Assembly: GCA_030549205.1 (NCBI GenBank)
Contig: JAUKTV010000006.1
Span: 1,382,501 to 1,446,500, forward strand
Source of the DNA: Apiosordaria backusii
Taxonomy: Eukaryota > Ascomycota > Sordariomycetes > Sordariales > Lasiosphaeriaceae
Length of the DNA: 64,000 bases
Reading direction: 5' to 3'
This document shows, in pieces, positions 25,101-36,949 of this stretch. Under the pieces are notes generated by a model that worked only from the letters and a program-made list of their open reading frames with translations, made no database searches and was not told the DNA's origin. Positions within the stretch are counted from its first letter, which is position 1. Each line of letters opens with the position of its first letter. The translations under genes were made by a program, and so were the position numbers.

Positions 25101-25313
25101 CACGGCGTGGACAAAAAAATAGAGACTCTAACTTAAAACAAAGGTCTTAAAAGATAGTGAATGGGCTTTTAAAGATAGTTGAACGACCTTTAAAAGTAAT
25201 TAATAGGCATTCCAATTATATCCAAATACCTATTAAATAACCTTTAAGACGCATCGACTATCTTTCAACGCCTCATCACTATCTTTAAAGGCCTTTGTTT
25301 TGTCCACAACGTA
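25101..25313. mobile_element. Best-preserved foldback MITE, copy B
   Basis: The left end reads CACGGCGTGGACAAAA and the right end TTTTGTCCACAACGTA, forming inverted termini. The interior is itself palindromic. The left arm reads TTAAAAGATAGTGAATGGGC, and the reverse complement of the right arm reads TTTAAAGATAGTGATGAGGC; the match continues through AAAGATAGT and AATAGG units for roughly 90 bp per arm. The element is about 213 bp and has no coding capacity. It lies about 210 bp upstream of the LPMO start codon. Non-autonomous mobility is inferred from the structure and the multiple copies. Confidence 0.75.
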
Positions 25314-27954
25314 GTACCCCAGACCAACCACATCTACCGAATGCGGGGTGCATTCCCCGTGCTCACAAAAACCTGGGGAATAACACTCCGTTGTGGACGA
25401 ATCAAGTCTCCCAAATAATCAGCCGCCTAAATATCCTTGTTTGGCCAAAAGCAGCTTGTCCAGGTATCACGGGAGTCATGTGGCGTTGCTGGCATGCCCC
25501 GCTTGGGTTAAGGTGGATGTCATTTGTTGGAGCCGAAGACGGCACGAGATGGGAAACGATGAGCGTAAATGGAAAAGGATGGTGGAAGGAAAGAGGCCCG
25601 GTAGTTTGGAATTTCCCGATTGGAGCGCGACAAGTTGTTCTGCAGCCCCCTTTCTTTACCAGCGTGACATTTGTCCCAAAAAAGCCACGGCGCAGGGCTT
25701 CAACTGCCGTTTGACATCAAGCAGGAAGCGGAAAATGGGAATGCCGAGCTGAAACATCTGGTCAAAGTAGAGTGCAGGAAAGGCACGGTGGCCTTGGCTC
25801 CTATATGTTACTATATGTTTGTCAAAATCTTCCACCAGTGATTTTTTTGGCCCTGTTAACCCTTGATGTATGCAAGCCTGCTGGCAAGTTGGCTATTTGA
25901 ATCAAAATATAGCGGCACATGGTTAAAGGCTCTGGGACTAATCACATGCATCGGTTTCCAATGATGGCGATATGGCTCGGCTTCAATTCGAGAGTTTGTG
26001 GATGGGGACGGTGGCAGAGTATGAATTTGAACGCCAACCAACCCTTGAACTTCAAGGGACTACTCGAGTTAAGCTATACAGGTGATCCCGAAAAACCTAC
26101 TTAACCTAACTACACGAGAGTGATCTGGAATAGATGCTTATGATCCGTGACTTTTATCTCCTGCAGGCTGGGTGATAACCGTTGACCGTGAAGCGTTGAG
26201 TCTCAATGGTTGCTCTGGTACTAGTTGCGTGGCAGACGTTGCAGAACCTTGGGTAGGTAATTCATAGCATTCAACAGCTCCCTGAGGATATGTCTCACAT
26301 CATCCTAAATCGTATAGTTTAAGTCAGGGCCTTAAATGCTAGGTGTAAACTGTTTTGAAGCGCATTCTATATAAGGTCTTATCTCGGTAGCTAAGGGGCT
26401 GGTAATTCTGCCTGCGCGCCCGGATGTAGATCTCGGCCTGATTTAATGCTTTAATAACTGGGCAGGTATTTGCGTGTGAACTGGTTGAAAGGAAATCCCA
26501 TCCCAAAATGCCGCATCTCAGTGAGAATGGACTGTCAATATAGCATACCTTTGTGTAGACGTGTGGGAAGTCCCACGCACCTATCAGTCTCTGCTTACCT
26601 ACCTACGTATTCAATTTATTCAAGTTGAACTGTCGTGTCAGGACAGCCAAAAAGCCTCCCACCTCATGAGCCCCTTTGCAGACCTGCCAGCTTTCGCTGG
26701 AACCACCACTGTTAGCTGGACTCAGTCCTTTGACTCTATTTCATTCCGCTACCCACCGTGCCGGGGTAGCAAAGTCTGACCTCCCACCAAGACCCTATTT
26801 AAGAAGATGGAAGACCGCTTAGTAGCTGTGAAATCGCAGTCTTCTTCCTTTTCTAGCCCCCATACAGCTGCTTTATTGGCATTCTTCACGGCCCTTTGCT
26901 AGCTGGACGGGCGAGACTAGGGTCAACGTGATCCTCGGGAAGAAGAGGACCTAGGTAGAGGACCAAGGGGGCCAAGGATGCCGGGGAGATGCATGTCGGC
27001 GGCAGCAGCAGCAGCACCTTGAGGGTCCGACGAGAGGATAACGGAAGGACACCAAGGGCGCCCTTCGCAAAGAGAACCGGTAACTGAACGGGCGAGACCA
27101 AGGCCAGCAGCACGGGGCGTATCCGAGCCATCGTTAGAGGGCTCGGAGATCGTTGACCGGGACCCGCGATCTCGAAGAGGGGCGAGAGAGCTAGAGCCAG
27201 AACTAACAGCGTCGACGTCGTCCACAGGCTCAGGGGCAGGCGTTCCGAGGCGAATGGCAGGGGCAGCAAGGCCAAGACTAGAATAAGAACCAGAACCAGT
27301 CGCGCTGGCAAACGCCCGAGGCGTCCCAGAAGCGATGACCACACAAGCAGGGCGAGGAGATCCAGCCGCGCGAGCAGCCGAATCAAGCCACCGTCAAGAG
27401 GGTGGCCTCACTCTCCGGCCCAAGAATGCTATACTTACCAGCTCACCAAGCATTCAAACAGTTCGAGAGGCCAAGTGGAGCCCGGTCATAACAAACCTGT
27501 AAACGTATAGACAGGTCTCGTTCACAAAGGAGAACCTTCGGCCAACAGGCCGTTGAATACCGTGGTAGCGGGCACTTCATTTTGTAGGCCCAAGAAGCCC
27601 AGGATTGTTGATATAGACTTTGTAGCAGTAGAAGACGGGCAGCCGAAAGACCACCGGAAGTGCGGGAGTTCGAGCGAGGGGCAACCATCTTGACACAGGG
27701 GAAATATCGACAACAATAATCTCAAAGTAACAAAGGCTCTGACGAAACAGCAAAGAAGACCTTGGCGTGGGCAATGTCAATATCTGAACCGTCACAGATA
27801 TGATACCATACAAAAGAAGAGCTTCTAGTCTACCTCTTCAACAACAGAGAAATCGACCACCAGGGGACCTCAACTGCAACCCCCACGCCCATCGGACCAT
27901 CTCGTCCTCTATCTTTACCTAAATACGTCACTTGCGGCCGAATGTTGAGGTATT
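25314..27954. other. Gene-poor stretch with a GC-rich island
   Basis: No recognisable gene is present. At about 26890-27400 there is a GC-rich island with an open minus-strand frame (26923-27342) rich in Ser, Ala, Gly and Pro and without known motifs. It could be a decayed gene or repeat. The flanks are AT-richer and show nothing I can name. Confidence 0.4.
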
Positions 27955-28505
27955 ATCTTTAAGCCGTGAACTCTTTTCTGGTTTGAGTGGACTGACTTGC
28001 CTTTGCGCCTGCCGACTGAGAAGAAGTCTTTGGTGGGCACCCTCATGACGGGACCCAGACCAAGCACCTGTCCGTGACTTCCATATGTAGAAACCGATCT
28101 GTAATAACGTTCAACGTTGCGTATCCAACCCAAGTCCCAACCGATCGAGTGGATCAGTTTCTTTAGGGATTTCCGTCATCTTCAAGCCGTGAACCCTTTC
28201 TGGTTGGGACCGACAAAGTTGTGTTCGCGCCCGCCGATTGAGGCTTTTTGTGGACACCCACAGGATCCCGCCCGAGCACCATCAGTGACTTCCCTTATTT
28301 AACCAATATGGAATCACTGCAAACGTTGCGTGTCCCACCCAGTTCCAAGCCGATCGAGCGGATCAGCCTGCATTCTCGGCCGACTGAGGATGAGCCTTTG
28401 GTGGACACCCATAATATCCAGGCGAACTACCTGTCCGTGACTTCCATTCTTCAACAACAACGACCAACGTTACATGTCCCACTTCTAAAGTGATCAAGTA
28501 GATTG
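27955..28505. repeat. Degenerate tandem array, three copies
   Basis: A unit of about 220 bp recurs with heavy divergence. AAGCCGTGAAC occurs near 27960 and 28183. GCCGACTGAG-like motifs occur near 28010, 28231 and 28380. GTCCGTGACTTCC-like motifs occur near 28070, 28286 and 28431. AACGTTGCGT/AACGTTACAT followed by CCCA precedes CGATCGAG twice. The third copy lacks the first 75 bp or so. It is not coding in any consistent frame. Confidence 0.6.
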
Positions 28506-29294
28506 GCATACATTGCAATTGTCGAAGTTTAGGACATGGTTACAGGCCCCTGATCTAGATTCCACTGTGGGTAACTTCAATGTTGGAGCAGACAATTTTA
28601 GCACCCAAATATCCACAGGTTCAGGGGTAGTTATGGATTTCGAATTGTCCCAACTTGGTCCATGTGGCGTACAAGACCTCTGATGGTCTGAGGTGTGACC
28701 AATCGGACGTGGGAAGGCAGTTGTTGGGTTTGTCGTGGATCCGGCCCAATTCAGGGGTTCGGGGGTCACGCAAGAACGCATCAATAGCCACGCCAAGCTT
28801 TCCATCAAAGCCTTCGAGGTATGGCTCATCAATTAGAATATACATCTATCTCAGAATTGTACAGTACCGATCTTTCCAACCCTATCAGATGTTGTCTCAT
28901 GGATCCCTGGTATAATTACTCCGGCCGGCCGATCTCTGCATTTCTGCCCGAGAAGCCAGTATTTTCTTTGAAACGCCATTAACGCTATAAAGTCGGATCT
29001 TGATGGTTTCTATATGCTGAAGATGGCCTTAATAAGAAAAATCTAACTGTATAATTTTTATTATGTTGGCGCTGAGAAAATGTAGAATCTAAAGAGCAAA
29101 TGTAAAAAATACACCCCTTAACATTACCTTTGCTGTTTGCTCTGCCCCCATAAAGCTTTCCAAATTCCAAGAAATTCCACAGTGACTTTTATCCATCAAA
29201 AACCAACCTCCATACGACTTTTTCCCATCGCAAAAGCGTTAGAGTGGGTGGGAGCACTGGAGAGCTCAGAGAAAGTGTTCACAGCACCGCTGGC

Positions 29295-29895
29295 GGGGCG
29301 CAGGCAAGCTTCTGCCTCTCCCACTTTGCTGTTATCTACGGCCATGGCAGTCGCAAGCCTTCCAGAACTGCCCGCGAATCCGACTTCCCTTCAAGCCGGC
29401 CAAACCCACGATGTCAAACCACCATGACGACCCCGCTCTCACACCTCACGTGGCTGTCAATTACGGTGATTGCAAGTGCGAGCTCTCCGGACCTGCCAGT
29501 GAATTCGACTTTCTTTTCAAGTCAGGTAAACCTACGATTTCAATCCCGCTCTTACACCTTCCAGCTCTCAAGTCAGTTAAACTACTACGACGATCTCGTT
29601 GACAACACCCCACTTTGCTGCCAGCGACGGCCGCTTTGTAAGTGCCAGCCTTCCACACCTGCCTTCCACAACTGCAGCTTCAACTACCCACGATCTCAGA
29701 CCACGACGAAGACCCCTCGCTCACCTGCCATCCCGGCCTTGCAAGTGCAAGCCTTCCATTTCCATACCTGCCGCGCTTCAGCAAGCCTTCCGCACCTGTC
29801 CACTCGACTTCGGATCAACCAAACCCACAGGGCATTGTGATTCCGCCATCAACACTGGACCCCATGATACGGCCGTTGCAAGTGCAACGATTGGA
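29295..29895. repeat. Degenerate tandem array, four to five copies
   Basis: A unit of about 115-140 bp repeats from 29300. It contains GCAAGTGCAAGCCTTCCA-like, ACCTGCC-like and AACCCACGAT-like blocks and GACGACCCCGCTC-like endings. Copies begin near 29340, 29453, 29600, 29740 and 29872. CCCACTTTGCTG occurs at two equivalent places. Frames change between copies, so it is not a protein repeat. The stretch 28506-29294 before it shows nothing I can name. Confidence 0.6.
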
Positions 29896-30043
29896 CCACA
29901 TGTGCAAGCCCCCCACACCAAGTGGACTTAGCAAGTTGAGAGCAGGTAGAGAGGTGGGTAACAAGTTCAAGTGAGCTTATATACCCCTTCTCCTGCTCTG
30001 ACTTCCGTCCCCAAGAGGGGACACCACACAAACTTGAAGCAAG

Positions 30044-30663
30044 ATGGCATCCAATCTGACGGCATCTATGGACTTGGCGAAATCAACTGGCCGCTCCAAC
30101 AATATGCAGCAGCGTGTTGCGCAGCCTACCATGGTATGTATGTCTGTCCAGTGCGGATAGTGCTAGAACTAATGTCTTAAGACCTTTAATAACAATAACT
30201 GCACCATCATCAACCAAGGCCCCACTATCAGAGGGAATTTATCGTACCACAACCATCATTCAGGCTCTCACGCCTCTAGGCGCCGCACACCAGCTCGGGC
30301 TGCCGCCCGTAAGCGGAACAAACAGCGGGTATGTCTGGTCCATAATCTAGAATGCACTTGATAGGATGGTTGAAGAGACTGACAAGAGACGGTACTTAGA
30401 AGAGACAGCAAGCCCAGCAGGAGAAGCTCTTACTAGAGGACTACCCCCCAGCCCCCGTCATCCCTCCCGAGCTTATCCCACCCGATGTTGATCTCATTGG
30501 GTTTCAGACAGAGGAGGATCGGGCACAGCTGGCTGCCTTAATCGCTGATGAGTCGTGGACGGAGGAACTGGGGTTGGAGAAACTGAGGTTGGAGGATAAG
30601 GAGAAGAATGTGGATAGTGGTGCATTGGTCCTGAGTCGCGAGGTTGATATGACAGGGATGTAA
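30044..30663 (+). CDS. Small unrecognised protein with an Asn-rich segment and charged tail
   Basis: Three exons (30044-30133, 30182-30328, 30400-30663) give 166 aa. Both introns have good donors (GTATGT) and the phases fit. I do not recognise the family. The N-terminus is polar. Exon 2 starts with TFNNNNCTIINQGPTIRGN, then His/Ser and a strongly basic run (SRRRTPARAAARKRNKQRK). Exon 3 is Gln/Glu-rich and then Pro-rich (YPPAPVIPPELIPPDVD), followed by an acidic helix-like C-terminus ending VDMTGM. The gene sits directly downstream of the tandem array at 29295-29895. The short Asn/Gly beta-prone segment recalls fungal amyloid-signalling motifs, but this is only a resemblance. Confidence 0.6.
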
Positions 30664-32351
30664 GGAGGGAATAGGATTTTATTTTTACATTATCTTGACA
30701 CGACACTGGTGCATAGCACCGTGAATGAAATTTTCTTTTTGGCATTACTGAGCTGCTTGTCTTAAGTGTCTGCAAATGCGCCCGGATGCTCCAGCATCCG
30801 CTGAGGAACGTCTAAGATCCGAGGACTGGAAGAGTGTTTAGTATAATTAGATGTTTATGGTTTTCAATTCCAAAGGTTAGGGGTTCGAATTTAAGAGTGA
30901 TATTTAATTTTCCATCCCCAGATATAAGCTCGACAAGTTTACCTAGGTGGACATGACGTGTATCCTCTATGCCAACCTGCTGAACATATGTAGCAATTGC
31001 ATAGGCGTGGCTCTCAGTGCAAGCTATGCTAGGAGATTACAGCTACTTTAGTGCTATCGTGTTGCGGACTACATGTAGCCGTTGAGATCGAGGTCTTGAC
31101 CAGGCAGGCTGCTGAAGTAGCGCACGGTGTACACTAGGGACTCTCTTGCTCGACCGATCTTAGGCACCCACATAGGTAAACAAGAAATATGGACGATATG
31201 TGGTTGGGGCAGCATTGAAAGGCTCCCGGCCTCTAATATCTCGGACCGACACCCCCTCTCCCGTCTGCCATGCCGTGCTATGTTTTTGGTGTCCTTGTGC
31301 GGCAGACTAACGACGGGGCAAACTGCTGCACAATAACGTCCCGTCCTACGCAGCAGGTGTTGAAGGAACAAACCGGGGGTCGCTGTCTGGTGCCAACCTG
31401 CAGCACTTAAGCCGTGGGTAAGTCGTACGATCAGTGTCCCTGGCCCTATCGTGTAAGCGAAGCTGGGAGATTCCGTTGATACCATCCGATGAGATCAGCC
31501 AGGATATGTCGGGGCGTCATACATAGAGATCTGTTCGCTTTCTGCGCAACCACTGCCAAGCATCCATGTGGCCTGCCAAGGAACCAAGCATGAGGGTGCC
31601 CCTTGTCTTTTTCGTCTCCCATCCCGCAGGGCTTGTGAAGCGAATCCGTTGGTGCGATGGGTGGCGATGATAGACAATGGCGACGACGGCGGGGCAAAAG
31701 TGATTCTGAAGGCCTTTGCTCAGACCAAAATAGCAAGCCACTAACCGTGCGCTGCGATCCTCTTCGGTAATGGTAGCTCAAGATATTTTAGCGTGTAGAC
31801 TTCAACCTGACGGCCTGTCCATGCTTCCTTTCAGAGGTCCTGGTGTTGTGTTTCTAGGCTGATGAATCTCATGATGGTCCACTGGCTGTCTTCAGCTCCA
31901 AGCCAGCCACAGTAACTCCCCTGCAGGCCAGGTTTGGCTCTTGGAAGCCGTACATCTGCTACTTTTCAGCAAACCCCCAGTGTGTTCACATTGGCCAGAC
32001 GCTCGAGGGGATTTCGTTACTGTTACCTTGTAGTTAAGCGAACCTTATGGTTACGTTTGACCCTCATATATTGCTGCGTGACGGTTGCCCTACCCGTGGC
32101 TGGGGGTCTCTGTCTCCTCCAAGTCAAAGTTAACAAAGATCGTTCCTGCCCCTACTGCTATCCAGATCCACCGTGACGTCTGCGTTCCGTCAGTCTGGAT
32201 CTTCCCCGCGGCCAGTCCTGGTCTTGATCGGCCAGTAAATCACCCATCCTGAATCGACAACTCTCAGTTCCCACTGGCATCGGCCCCTGAACCCAACCAC
32301 AACCGACATTATTTTCTTTAACGACAACAACCTCGACAACCTCCTAACGAC
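30664..32351. other. Intergenic region without recognised gene
   Basis: Nothing recognisable as a gene is present. Frames at 31069-31781 on the minus strand lack motifs. Pyrimidine-rich DNA before 32352 looks like the former promoter and leader of the PTH11-like relic. Confidence 0.4.
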
Positions 32352-33501
32352 ATGTCTGCCACCGAGACTCCTCCTCCCTTCGTGGAGCCCTATCCTGGAT
32401 ACGCGGAGGACAATAAGGGGCCGACGATATTGGGAGTCACATCGGCCATGACCTTGCTCGGAACCATGTTTGTAGCGGCAAGAGTGTACAGCAAAATGAT
32501 CTCTATGGGCAAGATCTATCTCGATGACTACCTATATCACTCTCTTTGCCATTGTAAGTCGATGCGGTCGCGACCCGGCCATTCAGTGCGGATCTAGAAG
32601 CTGATGCGTGACGCCCTTTTCCTCGTGGCAGATTCTCTGTGTTATTTATGTCGGACTGGCTGGTGCCGCCATCTCACACGGCGGTGGCAGGCATCTGGAT
32701 ACCCTGAGCCAAGAGGATGTCAAGAAGGCCCTCTATTACACCGTTATTTCGTTCGTTCCTGGCGTCTCGTCTTTCACAATTCCCAAGTTTGCCGTCGTTC
32801 TTTTCCAACTGCAGCTCAACTGGAGGAAGAAACTGGCTCTTTCGTCCTCGCTGGGTTTCGGATATTGGTGGGTGATGAAAAAACGGTCGACGGCCATGGT
32901 AGGAGAGCTTCTTTGCTAACACTCCAGCAGTGCCGGTGTCATCACTTGCTACAAGTGCTACACTTTGAGCGGCCTCCTGGAGGTCAAAGACTTTACCTAG
33001 GTACACGGTCGACGACGTGGTTCTCTGGACAAAGTAAGCAAAGCTGAAGATATGAGCGCTGGTGAAGGACGGCGCAATGCTAACCTGGCAAACAGCATCG
33101 AAGCCAACTGCGTCATTATTGGTGGGTGCATTCCCTGCCTCCACCCTCTCATCAGAAAGCTGTTTGGCAACTCGGTTCTTGGGGGCGCAAGCTCCAACCG
33201 ACCGACGGGAAACTCCAAGTCAGGCGGCCTTCGGAGTGGCAGTAGCGGGCCCAGCAACACGGTCATCACCATTGGGTCCTACCCAAAAAATAAGGGCCGC
33301 AAGCGTGGCAAGTTGGGATCGCACATGGTCTCCAATCTCGACACCATTAACGATCTGGATGCAGGCAGCAAGTACATCATCCTCGAGGAGCGGTCTTTCC
33401 ACTGCAGCACCACGGAACTGACCGAACAAGACGCTGTTGCCGCGAATGCGCAAATTGCACACAAGAAAGACGAGCGGGCAACGAAGCAAGAGGGGTGGTA
33501 A
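32352..33501 (+). pseudogene. PTH11-like (fungal rhodopsin-domain) receptor, broken by two frame disruptions
   Basis: Exon-like blocks 32352-32553, 32632-32867, 32931-33033 and 33096-33501 have normal splice signals. Together they read as a PTH11-type membrane protein: DDYL-ITLFAI, ILCVIYVGLAGAAISHGGGRH, FVPGVSSFTIPKFAVVLF, GVITCYKCYTLSGLLEVKDFT, YTVDDVVLWTNIEANC and VIIGGCIPCLHPLI, then a soluble tail. Two lesions break it. One extra base near 32535 separates DDYL from ITLFAI. Four extra bases, including a stop (TAG at 32998-33000), separate KDFT from YTVDD. No splice choice I could find rescues either. The intact copy would be a seven-helix plasma-membrane sensor. Sequencing error is the alternative explanation. 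Confidence 0.7.
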
Positions 33502-34493
33502 TTCCGTAAAGAGGGGAGGGAGGAGGCCGATGGAGAGAAGGCAAACAGTGGGAGTGTCCAACTCAATGTCCTTCGTTAAAAAACAACACTCCGTGTAACT
33601 CTACTACCTATTACTGACTTTTCGTTGCTCTGATACCCCGATGATCGCAGTAAAGTACAAACAATATATACGAACAACTAATGGATCCTGGGTTATTTCT
33701 TTAGTATTTGCTGTCGTTGAGACAGACGCGTCGAAAATTTGTCATGCTGCAGCCAGGTACCCCGGCGCGGCGCTAAGCAGTGACGTCGTGGGCGCCCGCT
33801 CTCCAAGGTATGTACTAATAGTGTACGGATACCTACAGCAGGGCAGGCCCACGTACCAGCCCGTACTCAACAGCCTCGCAAGACCTGTGGACGGAAACGC
33901 AGTCAGACGGAACAACCACTTTTCCGCATCGCTTCCAACCTTCGTTCCCCCAACAAACCACCATGGCATGGGAGGACAGGCACAGAACAGACAAGAACCG
34001 ACAGCCACTAACCTGAGGCGCGGCATGCGCAGTAGCTGGGAGAGACTGTACCTATTCCACTGACCACGGACAACCTAGAAAGCACAGGGGCGGCATCGGG
34101 CTGCTTATCATGAGTGGAGCTCTCCCCGCAAGAACAACGGCCAAGCACAACCTTGATCCTTGGCAACTCCGACCTCCCTCTCGCAGCCGTCGACCTTCCC
34201 GATGCGACCTGCTTCGCCGTCATCGCAACCGCACCGCCGCCCACCACCTGCCGAAAACCCCGAGAAAATAGATGATCGTCATGTCGTAACCAACGCGGGG
34301 GAAGGTACCTACCCTGAGGCGGCACAGCTGGGCACATCTGGGCACACCATCAGCACATCCAGACAGCATGGCAACAAATAAAAGGCGTCCCGGGCCTGCC
34401 TGTGTCGCGTGTGCCGGTTTCTCGTCTCGCTGATCCTTGTGTTTGGTGGTCGGTCATTTTTACGGGATCATCTTTAGATACAACACCTGGATC
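33502..34493. other. Intergenic region, promoter side of the aminopeptidase
   Basis: No gene or repeat is recognised in this 1 kb. Confidence 0.4.
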
Positions 34494-36273
34494 ATGAAGT
34501 TCCTCCAGACCGTCACGGCGCTTGCGTCGTTGGCCTTGACCGTTGCCGCCAATGGTGGGCCGGGCAAGCAGAAGCCATTGATCAACTCCAAGAAGCTCCA
34601 GTCCGAAATCACCACCAAGGGGTAAGTCCCCCCTTTTGCGGCTTCTGAGTTTGGTTTTGATCCCTGCTGTGGGCATTAACGCTCGGCACCTTTGCAGCCT
34701 CATGTCCAATCTGGAACGACTGAATACGATTGCCTTTGCGAACGGTGGCAACCGCGCGTTCGGTCTTCCAGGCTACGCCGCTTCGGTCGATTTCGTGTGG
34801 TCTCAGATCTCCAAGGTCAAGGGCGCCAAAGCGTGGAAGCAAGATTTCCCGGCTCTGTTTAACTTCGTCGAGTCTATCTCGCTCAACGTTGCCGGCGAGG
34901 ACATTTATGTCTATGGCCTGACCTACTCGCCCTCGACGAGTGCCGAAGGGATTACGGCCGAGATTGTGGCCGGACCTGAGGGCGCTGCCGGTTGCGATGA
35001 TGCCTCCTATAACGACCTAGATGTGAAGGGCAAGATCGTGTTGGTCCAGAGGTTCCGCTGCCCTACTGGCGGCACTCTTGCCGGAAGGCTGCTACCTGCT
35101 GCCCGTGCCGGTGCCGTGGCTGTCATTATTTATCACGACATTACCACCAATGTGACGGCCGGCTCCCTGTCGGCCCCCAACCCCGAGCACGTCCCTGGCG
35201 GCTTCATCAACCTGGTTGATGGTGAGCGTATCAAGGCACGTCTTGCGGCCGGCGAGACTCTGGAAGCCACCTTCCAGCAGACTCAGGTTATTGAGACGAG
35301 GACTACACAAAATGTGTTTGTTGAGCTTGAGGGTGGCGACAAGGACAATGTCATTGTGGTGAGTGCCGGTCCTCTTGTGGCCTTGGCCTCAACGTTTTGC
35401 ACGACAGCTGACGGTGTGTAACTAGCTCGGCGCACACTTGGACAGCGTGCAAGCTGGTCCCGGTATCAATGATGACGGTAAGGAGACATGCCGCCTTCGG
35501 CCCGTACTTGGAATGGATAGCTGATGGTCCTATAGGCTCCGGTACCAGTCTCCTTCTCGAGCTCTTCAAGGCTGCCAGCAAATATCGTACCAAGAATAAG
35601 GTCCGTTTCGCATGGTGGGGCGCCGAGGAGAACGGTCTTCTTGGGTCTCGCTTTTACACACAGAGCCTCACCACCAAGGAGGCCGACCAGATTCTAGCCT
35701 ACCTCAACTTCGACATGGTCGCCAAGGGCTTCATCGGTGTGGGCGACGCTGATGGAAGCTCGCACGGCAGCGTTGGACCGCCGGGTTCGGAGGTCATTGA
35801 GCGCATCTACAACGAGCATTTCCAGAAGCAAGGCATTGCCGTCACCCCGGCTGTGGTCACGAACGGAAGTGATTATGCTTCGTTCTGGCAAGTACTGAAC
35901 AAGCCCTTCGGATTCCTTCACACAGGTACCGGGGTGGAACAAGATCCGTGCTACCATCAAGCGTGTGACACCATCAACAATCCCGATCCCAAGACCATCA
36001 CCATCAACGCCAAGGTAAGCCGTGTCTCATGTCTGCCGTCTTTGCGCCGCATGTTCAGAAGGAAGAAGAGAGTTCTGACACGGATCTTTTTAGGCTGCCG
36101 CCCACATGCTGAGCGTTCTTTCTGTCGATGGCACCAAGCTCATCCCCAAGACCAAGCAGAACGCAACCATGTTCGCCGAGATCCGCATGCGTGACGTCGG
36201 ACCAGATGTCGTCCGCATCGAGGAGCTCGAGGCGCTGGGCGAGAGACACCTGGGATGCGGCCATGATATCTAA
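34494..36273 (+). CDS. Secreted M28 family aminopeptidase with PA domain
   Basis: Five exons (34494-34621, 34698-35358, 35426-35477, 35536-36014, 36094-36273) give 499 aa. A signal peptide (MKFLQTVTALASLALTVAA) starts the protein. Residues about 130-260 form a protease-associated domain. The zinc-peptidase core follows: GAHLDS (first His ligand), NDDGSG (bridging Asp), AWWGAEENGLLGS (catalytic and ligand Glu), NFDMV (Asp) and CYHQACD (final His). All metal ligands expected for M28 are present. It resembles fungal aminopeptidase Y/leucine aminopeptidase, which removes N-terminal residues from peptides outside the cell or in the vacuole. Several NxT/NxS sites fit a secreted glycoprotein. Confidence 0.93.
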
Positions 36274-36949
36274 ACGATGCGGCCCGAACGCCTAATGTCA
36301 CATTGATGATGTTGTCGACTCCGGTGATAACAGGGGTAACACTGAGCCACGCCATTAGCTGCAACTCGTAATATAATTAGGTCCTCATGCCTCAGCCAAA
36401 CGGAAACGCGATAAAGCAGCACCCCTTTCCACGTGCATGTCTCGATGGTTTACTAGAATGTTGGCAATTTCCAATGTTGCAGTCGCTGGAGTTGTTACCC
36501 ACGTGTAGCAAGGCCGGGCCGTTGATAGGGCCCGTTTCGGAAGGCCGTGGCAATCGGTCTTGGCATTCGACTTGGACACCTAAACAGGAAGGTCGGGACA
36601 TGCCTGTGCTATACCAGCTCACCATGTCAGGTCCGGAATACAGGGTTCAAGTGAGCCATTCCTGGGCCAGTGAGAGCTAGCAATTAGCGGTCATGATCAA
36701 CTCTCGAGATTCACGAGCATGGATTTGCCATGCTCGGAACCGATCAACGCACCTAGCGAAGTCGCGTGTCTCTGTCGATCATTGTCATTCCGGGGACGGG
36801 TATATTAACTCAAGGCCTGTGTTCTGTTGCAATGCATCTCTTTTGTTCCATCCTTGGCGTCGCCCTCTGTTGACTGTTTCTTCTCCCAGAGCTCCATTCG
36901 TGTCACTCTTTAAGTATCTCGAGTGGTTTGGAGCCCCGGAAACGAGAAG
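36274..36949. other. Intergenic region between aminopeptidase and 5'-nucleotidase
   Basis: The two genes are in tandem. No further gene is seen in these 676 bp. Confidence 0.4.

Noticed and set aside
29244..29840. 198-codon frame across the tandem array
   Set aside because: The repeat unit changes frame between copies and the translation has no periodic or known pattern, so it is not taken as a protein.
30835..30905. tRNA-like stretch with TTAGTATAATTAG and GGGGTTCGAATT
   Set aside because: The D-loop and T-loop look suggestive, but neither the T-stem nor the acceptor stem pairs, so it is at best a relic.
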